DNA from: Nonomuraea cypriaca
GTDB taxonomy: Bacteria; Actinomycetota; Actinomycetes; Streptosporangiales; Streptosporangiaceae
Direction: 5' to 3'
NCBI RefSeq assembly: GCF_015645445.1
Contig: NZ_JADOGI010000025.1
Span: forward strand, 1-64,000
DNA: 64,000 nucleotides
Part shown: in pieces, positions 59,982 through 64,000 of the stretch
Layout of the letters: each line of letters begins with the position of its first letter
Numbering within the stretch: the stretch's first letter is position 1
The notes under the pieces: model-generated
Databases searched by the model: none
Told to the model about the DNA's origin: nothing
The model's input: only the letters and a program-made list of their open reading frames with translations
Position numbers and translations under genes: made by a program

Positions 59982-61595
59982 TCAGGCACTGGCGGCCAGG
60001 GCCTCAGCGCTGAGGTAGCCGAACGTCATGCCGGCGGCCAAGGTCGCGCCGGCGCCCGGGTAACCCACGCCGAACACGCTGGCGGCCACATTGCCGCAGG
60101 CGTACAGCCCGCCGATCGGCCCGCCGAGAGCGCGCTGCACCTGGCCGGTGGCGTCGGTGGCCGGGCCGCCCTTGGTGCCCAGCGTGCCCAGCTCGATCTG
60201 GACCGCGTAGTACGGCCCGGCCTCCAGCGGGCGCAGGTTCCGATGTGGGCTGACCTTGACGTCACCCCGGTAGGTGTCGTACGGCGATTCGCCCCGGTGG
60301 AACTCGGGGTCCACGCCGGTGGCGGCGTACTCGTTGTACCGGGCCACCTGGTCGACCAGGCCGGCCACGTCGACACCGATCTTCTCGGCCAGTTCTGCGA
60401 TGGTGTCCGCGGTCGGCATCCAGTTCGGGGTGGGCGTGTCGGGGGTGCAGGTCGCCACCGAGTACGAGGAGCGGAACCGCTGGTCGAAGACGAGCCAGGA
60501 CGGCTGGTTGATGTACTGGTATTCCTGCGGGTCGAAGGTGCTCAGCGCCTTGCACAGGTCGTTGTAGTTCATCGCCTCGTTCACGAAGCGCCGGCCGTGC
60601 CGGTTGACCATGATGCCGCCGGGCAGCGCGCGCAGGCTGCTGGTCGGGCGGAACAGAGGAGCGCCGTCGTAGGTGTCGCCCTTGGCGTGGATGGTGGGGG
60701 TCCACCAGGCTTCGCTCATGTTGCCGAGCGCCGCGCCGACGCCCATCGCCATGCGCAGGCCGTCGCCGGTGTTGGCGGGCGGGCTGGCGGGCGACTCCAT
60801 CGGCCGGCCGAGGAACTGGGTGACCAGGTCCTGGTCCCACTCGAAGCCGCCGGAGGCGAGGACCACGCCGCGCCGCACCTCGATGCGAGTGAGCTCGCCG
60901 TCCAGTTCGACGTCGATGCCGGTGACGTTGCCGTCCGGGCCGCGGAACAGCTCCTTGGCGGGGCTGGACACGTGGACCTGCACGCCGGCCTGGAGGCAGC
61001 CGTAGAGCAGCCGGCCACAGAGGGCGGCGCCCAGGCCGACGATGCCCCGGGACACCCGGTCGGCGATCAGCGCCCAGTCCCAGCGGTCGAGCGTGTCCTG
61101 GCCCCAGGCGTCCACCTCAAGGCGCGTGATCGGCACGCCGCTGTGCGGGGCGCGCAGCTTGTCCTTGAATTCGCCGAGCAGGTTGGTGTCGAACAGGTCG
61201 CCCTGGATGGTCCGCCCGGTCAGCGCGCCGGGCAGGGCCGGCTGGTAGTCGGGGTGGTCAGGGTTGGCCTCGAAGCTGATCCCGGAGTGCTCGATCACGT
61301 AGTCGAGCATCGGGTTGATCGTGTCGAGGAAGGTGGTGAGCAACTCCTCGTCCACCTTGCCCATGGTGATCTCGCGCAGGTAGGCCAGGGCGTCCTCGCG
61401 CGAGTCGGTCTTCCCGATGTCGGCGAGGTAGCGGTTGACCGGCGCCCAGATCGATCCGCCCGACACGACGCTCGTCCCACCGATGGCCGGAGCCTTCTCG
61501 ACGACGATGACCTTGAGGCCCTTCGTCGCCGCCGTCAGTGCCGCGGTGAGGCCCGCCGCACCGGATCCCACGACCACGACGTCAGTGGTTGTCAT
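59982..61595 (-). CDS. FAD-dependent dehydrogenase (fumarate reductase / 3-ketosteroid dehydrogenase type)
   Basis: The protein has 537 residues from ATG 61,595, overlapping the SRPBCC stop (ATGA). FAD motif TTDVVVVGSGAAGLTAALTAATKGLKVIVVEKAPAIGGTSVVSGG sits at residues 1-46, and the C-terminal GGPIGGLYACGNVAASVFGVGYPGAGATLAAGMTFGYLSA is the closing FAD element of the family. The middle has GGFEWDQDLVTQFLG. Members dehydrogenate steroids or reduce/oxidise enoyl-type acids. The precise substrate cannot be chosen, but the LARGE pattern of the KstD type is plausible given the aromatic pathway. Confidence 0.85.
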   Translation of the reverse strand: MTTTDVVVVGSGAAGLTAALTAATKGLKVIVVEKAPAIGGTSVVSGGSIWAPVNRYLADIGKTDSREDALAYLREITMGKVDEELLTTFLDTINPMLDYVIEHSGISFEANPDHPDYQPALPGALTGRTIQGDLFDTNLLGEFKDKLRAPHSGVPITRLEVDAWGQDTLDRWDWALIADRVSRGIVGLGAALCGRLLYGCLQAGVQVHVSSPAKELFRGPDGNVTGIDVELDGELTRIEVRRGVVLASGGFEWDQDLVTQFLGRPMESPASPPANTGDGLRMAMGVGAALGNMSEAWWTPTIHAKGDTYDGAPLFRPTSSLRALPGGIMVNRHGRRFVNEAMNYNDLCKALSTFDPQEYQYINQPSWLVFDQRFRSSYSVATCTPDTPTPNWMPTADTIAELAEKIGVDVAGLVDQVARYNEYAATGVDPEFHRGESPYDTYRGDVKVSPHRNLRPLEAGPYYAVQIELGTLGTKGGPATDATGQVQRALGGPIGGLYACGNVAASVFGVGYPGAGATLAAGMTFGYLSAEALAASA

Positions 61596-62230
61596 GATTC
61601 CCCTCCCAGAGCGTTTCGGATGCGTGTGCAGATGTCGTCCGCCGCCGGCTTCAGCATCGGATTCATGAGGATTTCGAGCATGGGAGCCATCGGCCCGCCT
61701 GGGCTGACCTCCAGGATGAAGGTCAACCGGCTGCGTTCCCCCGACCCGGCTGCGGCCGGTCGGGCCGGGCTCGGCGTGCTGGGGGCGGGGGCCGGGCTCG
61801 GCGTCCTGTCCTTGCCGCCGGAGCGGCGGCTGAGGATTCGGTTGATCACGCGGAACCAGAACTTCTGCCACCAGGACGAGCTCGCGATGACCGGAGCCGA
61901 GGCGGTCGCGGGACCGGCGTCGCCGGTCTTCTCCGCGTCCAGCCGCTCCACCCGGAACGAGCCGGTGCCGGTGATGCGCTCGGTGAGGCCGGTGAGTTCG
62001 AACTCGGCGACCTCGTTCGGGATCAGCTTGACGAGGTCGGTCTGGACGTCGACCTCTCGGGCGAGGATCCCGACATCGCCGCGGAGCGTCCAGATGGCGC
62101 GCTTCTCGTCGACGACGTTGAGCTTCTGGAAGCCGATCACGAACTCGGCCCAGTTCTGGTAGTTCATCATGTACAGCCACAGCTCCTCGACGCCCACGTC
62201 AAGGTCAACCGACTGCTGCCCACCGATCAT
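61592..62230 (-). CDS. SRPBCC-family protein with Pro/Ala linker
   Basis: The protein has 212 residues from ATG 62,230. A START/SRPBCC ligand-binding beta-helix rhythm is seen: VDLDVGVEELWLYMMNYQNWAEFVIGFQKLNVVDEKRAIWTLRGDVGILAREVDVQTDLVKLIPNEVAEFEL. A basic Pro/Ala/Ser-rich insertion (about residues 130-162) separates it from the final helix region (LTFILEVSPGGPMAPMLEILMNP). The CoxG-like subgroup is a possible match. It is the first gene of the operon to 54,232 and probably binds a hydrophobic intermediate. Confidence 0.78.
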   Translation of the reverse strand: MIGGQQSVDLDVGVEELWLYMMNYQNWAEFVIGFQKLNVVDEKRAIWTLRGDVGILAREVDVQTDLVKLIPNEVAEFELTGLTERITGTGSFRVERLDAEKTGDAGPATASAPVIASSSWWQKFWFRVINRILSRRSGGKDRTPSPAPAPSTPSPARPAAAGSGERSRLTFILEVSPGGPMAPMLEILMNPMLKPAADDICTRIRNALGGES

Positions 62231-62524
62231 GTGTGCGATCCGATCTTGCTGACGACCATGTTGAGGAGACTAGAGGTCCCCGAATGACTGTTTCGGGTGA
62301 CCTTGGGCAGTTCTGGTGTCCAGAAGATCGAAATGCCCGGCTGGTCACGGTGCGGTGGAACACCTGACCGGATTCGGTCCGCGTGGAACAGGCCGCTGCC
62401 GCGCTTCTCGGCGGACGCGGGCAGGCCGAAGGCGCGGGGGCCCATGCCGGTCGATCCTCTGCGCGCGCTCCCACCGTCAGCGAGATTGATCGAATTGGCT
62501 GCTATTACACGGGGACTCGGGCTG
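62231..62524. other. Promoter region of the large catabolic operon
   Basis: The 294-bp stretch between the SRPBCC start and the TPR-type gene end holds the fourth IclR site. No gene is seen. Confidence 0.6.
62311..62325. promoter_or_regulatory. IclR operator, site 4
   Basis: TTCTGGTGTCCAGAA is a 15-bp site with the same arms (TTCTG, CAGAA) and spacing as 45,521-45,535 and 53,030-53,044. It lies 81 bp upstream of the first gene of the SRPBCC-FAD-ALDH-ABC operon. Confidence 0.72.
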
Positions 62525-63637
62525 TCATGTCCGTTGAGCCGCGCCGAGCATCGACCTGGCCAGCGCTTCTGTAGCGAGTTCCGCTGAGGTGGTGAGCGAG
62601 CCGAGCAGAGGCTCGGCTAGAACCGCGGCTCCGAGGCCCGCGGAGGTCACCAGCCGGGCCAGTGCCTTGCGGGGTCTGCTGGTCAGGCTTATCGCGGAGC
62701 CGAGTACGTCGCGGGCGGCGTACCCGTCACCAGACGCGATCGTCTCCGCCATCGTCCGGGCGAGCAGTCGGTCGGCCACGATCGGATCGGTGGCGCCGGC
62801 GAGGGTGGTCACGGTCAGCCCGAGTCGGGCGCGGTAGACCGCGTAGCCCGGCACCGGCGTGCTCCCGAGGAATTGTCCGACCATCGCGGTGACGTCCCGG
62901 CTGTCCGAGGTGCCGTTCGTGTTCGAGCACATCACGTTCAGGCAGGCCGCGACCTGGCGTTCCCAGGGCTCGGTCAGCTCGCACTCCTGCAGTATGATCC
63001 GCGCGGTCTGGCGGGCGCCGTGGAGGCAGTGCGCGATGATCTCGGCCTGGCGCCCCTCCATCAGGTGCGTTCCGATGCCGCTGTGGACTCGGGCGTGGGT
63101 GACGGCTTCGTCCCAGCGTCCGACCATGGCCAGAGCGCGGACGCCGTCGGCGAGATACTGCAGCCACACCCATTCGCGGAGCTTGTGGTGCTCCTGCCGT
63201 GTTCCTACGAGGTCGGCCAGCGGGAGGGTGTGCCCTTCGACGATGAGATCGGCGTGTGCGGTGACCGCCTGATACAGCGCGTCGAGGAGTCGCAGGGCCT
63301 GGTCGCCGTTGTCGGCGCGGATGTGCAGGCGGGCGAGGTTGAGTACGGGTTCGATCATGTATCTGGCCTGGAGTACGGTGAGCCGGGGTCCGGCCTGCCG
63401 GTAGATGTTGATGTGCTGCCAGCACAGGTCGTGGGCCAGGTCGGCGAGACCGCAGTCGCCGGCCAGCAGGGCGGCCTTGTTCAGGGCGTGAGCCGCCTGG
63501 TGCATGCCGTCCGTGCCTGGGTGTTCGGCAGCGCTCTCGGTGATCTCCTTGATTCGGTCCTGGGGTGAGGGGCAGGCGGGGAGCGGGCGGCCGAGGAGGG
63601 GGAAGCGGCGTACGGCGTGCAGTGTGGTGATGTCCAT
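62525..63637 (-). CDS. TPR-like helical protein of unknown function
   Basis: The protein has 370 residues from ATG 63,637, with CCGGAG upstream. It is all-helical, with repeat-like motifs (ALNKAALLAGDCGLADLAHDLCWQHINIYR, EPVLNLARLHIRADNGDQALRLLDALYQAV, WLQYLADGVRALAMVGRWDEAVTHARVH) like the TPR half of actinobacterial XRE-TPR regulators but without a helix-turn-helix. It is downstream of a small gene on the same strand. Such pairs occur near RiPP or regulatory genes in actinomycetes, which I recall without proof. It lies outside the IclR cluster. Confidence 0.75.
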   Translation of the reverse strand: MDITTLHAVRRFPLLGRPLPACPSPQDRIKEITESAAEHPGTDGMHQAAHALNKAALLAGDCGLADLAHDLCWQHINIYRQAGPRLTVLQARYMIEPVLNLARLHIRADNGDQALRLLDALYQAVTAHADLIVEGHTLPLADLVGTRQEHHKLREWVWLQYLADGVRALAMVGRWDEAVTHARVHSGIGTHLMEGRQAEIIAHCLHGARQTARIILQECELTEPWERQVAACLNVMCSNTNGTSDSRDVTAMVGQFLGSTPVPGYAVYRARLGLTVTTLAGATDPIVADRLLARTMAETIASGDGYAARDVLGSAISLTSRPRKALARLVTSAGLGAAVLAEPLLGSLTTSAELATEALARSMLGAAQRT

Positions 63638-63639
63638 GG

Positions 63640-63905
63640 TCGGCTCCGGAGCAGGAGGGCGGACTTGGCCGCGTGGGCGACGATGCCTTCGATGGTGATG
63701 GCGGTGCCGGGCGGAACTCGGCTACGCGGGCGAAGACATCGCCACGCTCGAAGCAGTCCAGACCGGCCCTTCGAAATAACGCATTGATCAGTACGAGGGG
63801 CAGTTCGCAGCGGCCGGGACGGGGCGTGTCCTGGCGGGCGGAGCCCAGCACTCCGCCGCTGGCGGCCGCTAAGCCGGTGTGCTCGAATCTCAGGGGGATG
63901 GTCAC
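63640..63905 (-). pseudogene. Small upstream gene with likely frameshift
   Basis: From GTG 63,905 with GAGGGA upstream (ATG 63,932 is also in frame) the start reads TIPLRFEHTGLAAASGGVL, then RPGRCELPLVLINALFRRAGLDCFERGDVFARVAEFR. Near 63,710 the frame becomes Pro/Ser-rich and then runs uninterrupted across the next gene to 62,727, while a neighbouring frame resumes good coding (PGTAITIEGIVAHAAKSALLLR). One missing base at the CCGCCCGGC stretch would explain it. It may be a real mutation or a sequencing error. Confidence 0.5.
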
Positions 63906-63928
63906 CGAGATCCCTCTCTCTGGATCGG

Positions 63929-64000
63929 TCATGAGTCGCGCAGGCAGCGCCAGCTCGCGTTACACGCGCTGGTGCTGCACGTCGTGAAAAACCCGTCGCC
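63929..64000 (-). CDS. Partial C-terminus of a Cys/Ser/Thr-rich peptide or protein (window edge)
   Basis: The last 23 codons before TGA at 63,929-63,931 read GDGFFTTCSTSACNASWRCL then RDS. The stop overlaps the ATG 63,932 alternative start of the next gene, so the two could be coupled. Ser/Thr/Cys-rich ends of this form recall lanthipeptide core peptides, but only the tail is visible and the gene may be something else. Confidence 0.3.
   Translation of the reverse strand, partial: GDGFFTTCSTSACNASWRCLRDS

Noticed and set aside
61592..62180. N-terminal extension of the FAD dehydrogenase frame to 62,180
   Set aside because: The extension is the shadow of the SRPBCC gene. The true start with the FAD motif is ATG 61,595.

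Overview
The window comes from a high-GC actinomycete, most likely a Streptosporangiales or Streptomyces-like organism. The signs are GTG starts, a RepSA/TraB/SpdA-type actinomycete integrative element, a mycothiol-type DinB protein, an F420-type oxidoreductase family member and IclR/GntR/TetR/XRE regulators. Genus is an inference.

Region 1 (1-36,260) is a tRNA-Arg(CCT) gene carrying a large actinomycete integrative and conjugative element (AICE). A perfect 47-bp copy of the tRNA 3' end at 36,214-36,260 marks the far attachment site. The element has a left flank of hypothetical, secreted and WXG-type genes (0.7-6.1 kb) and a core of replication, excision, integration, spread and transfer genes (6.2-12.3 kb: int, xis, rep, small proteins, spdA-like, traB-like). 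A regulatory block follows (12.3-17.3 kb: two GntR-type proteins, an XRE-type protein, an intact Nudix hydrolase and a broken Nudix-kinase chimera). Next is a defence island (17.8-33.8 kb): RloA-RloB, a complete type I restriction system (HsdM-HsdS-HsdR) with a YgjP-type metallopeptidase, a rearranged mcrC remnant, a possible PUA/EVE-like protein, an Mrr endonuclease, and a second HsdS-HsdM pair without HsdR. An IS630-type transposase lies near the right end.

Region 2 (36.3-42.7 kb) is a junkyard of toxin and nuclease remnants. An RHS-type C-terminus runs by frameshift into an immunity-like protein. A NucA/NucB-type nuclease gene is cut in two by a 3.84-kb ISL3-family unit (38,367-42,205) with an 8-bp target duplication. 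That unit carries passenger genes (a nitroreductase/F420-type protein, an SDR, a TetR regulator) beyond the transposase. Removing the unit and one duplication copy rejoins the nuclease reading frame.

Region 3 (42.7-62.3 kb) is a catabolic and transport cluster. It encodes a 3-hydroxybenzoate 6-monooxygenase-like enzyme, gentisate 1,2-dioxygenase, a zinc-type dehydrogenase, a 4,5-dihydroxyphthalate-decarboxylase-like protein, an SDR, two further FAD enzymes, an aldehyde dehydrogenase, an SRPBCC protein, and a complete peptide-type ABC transporter (lipoprotein, two permeases, two ATPases). Two IclR regulators sit at divergent promoters. Four inverted repeats of the form TTCTR-N5-CAGAA lie in the three regulatory intergenic regions, so the cluster looks like one IclR regulon feeding an aromatic or oxidised substrate towards gentisate.

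Region 4 (62.5-64.0 kb) holds a TPR-like protein, a small upstream gene that seems frameshifted, and the last codons of a Cys/Ser/Thr-rich peptide at the window edge.
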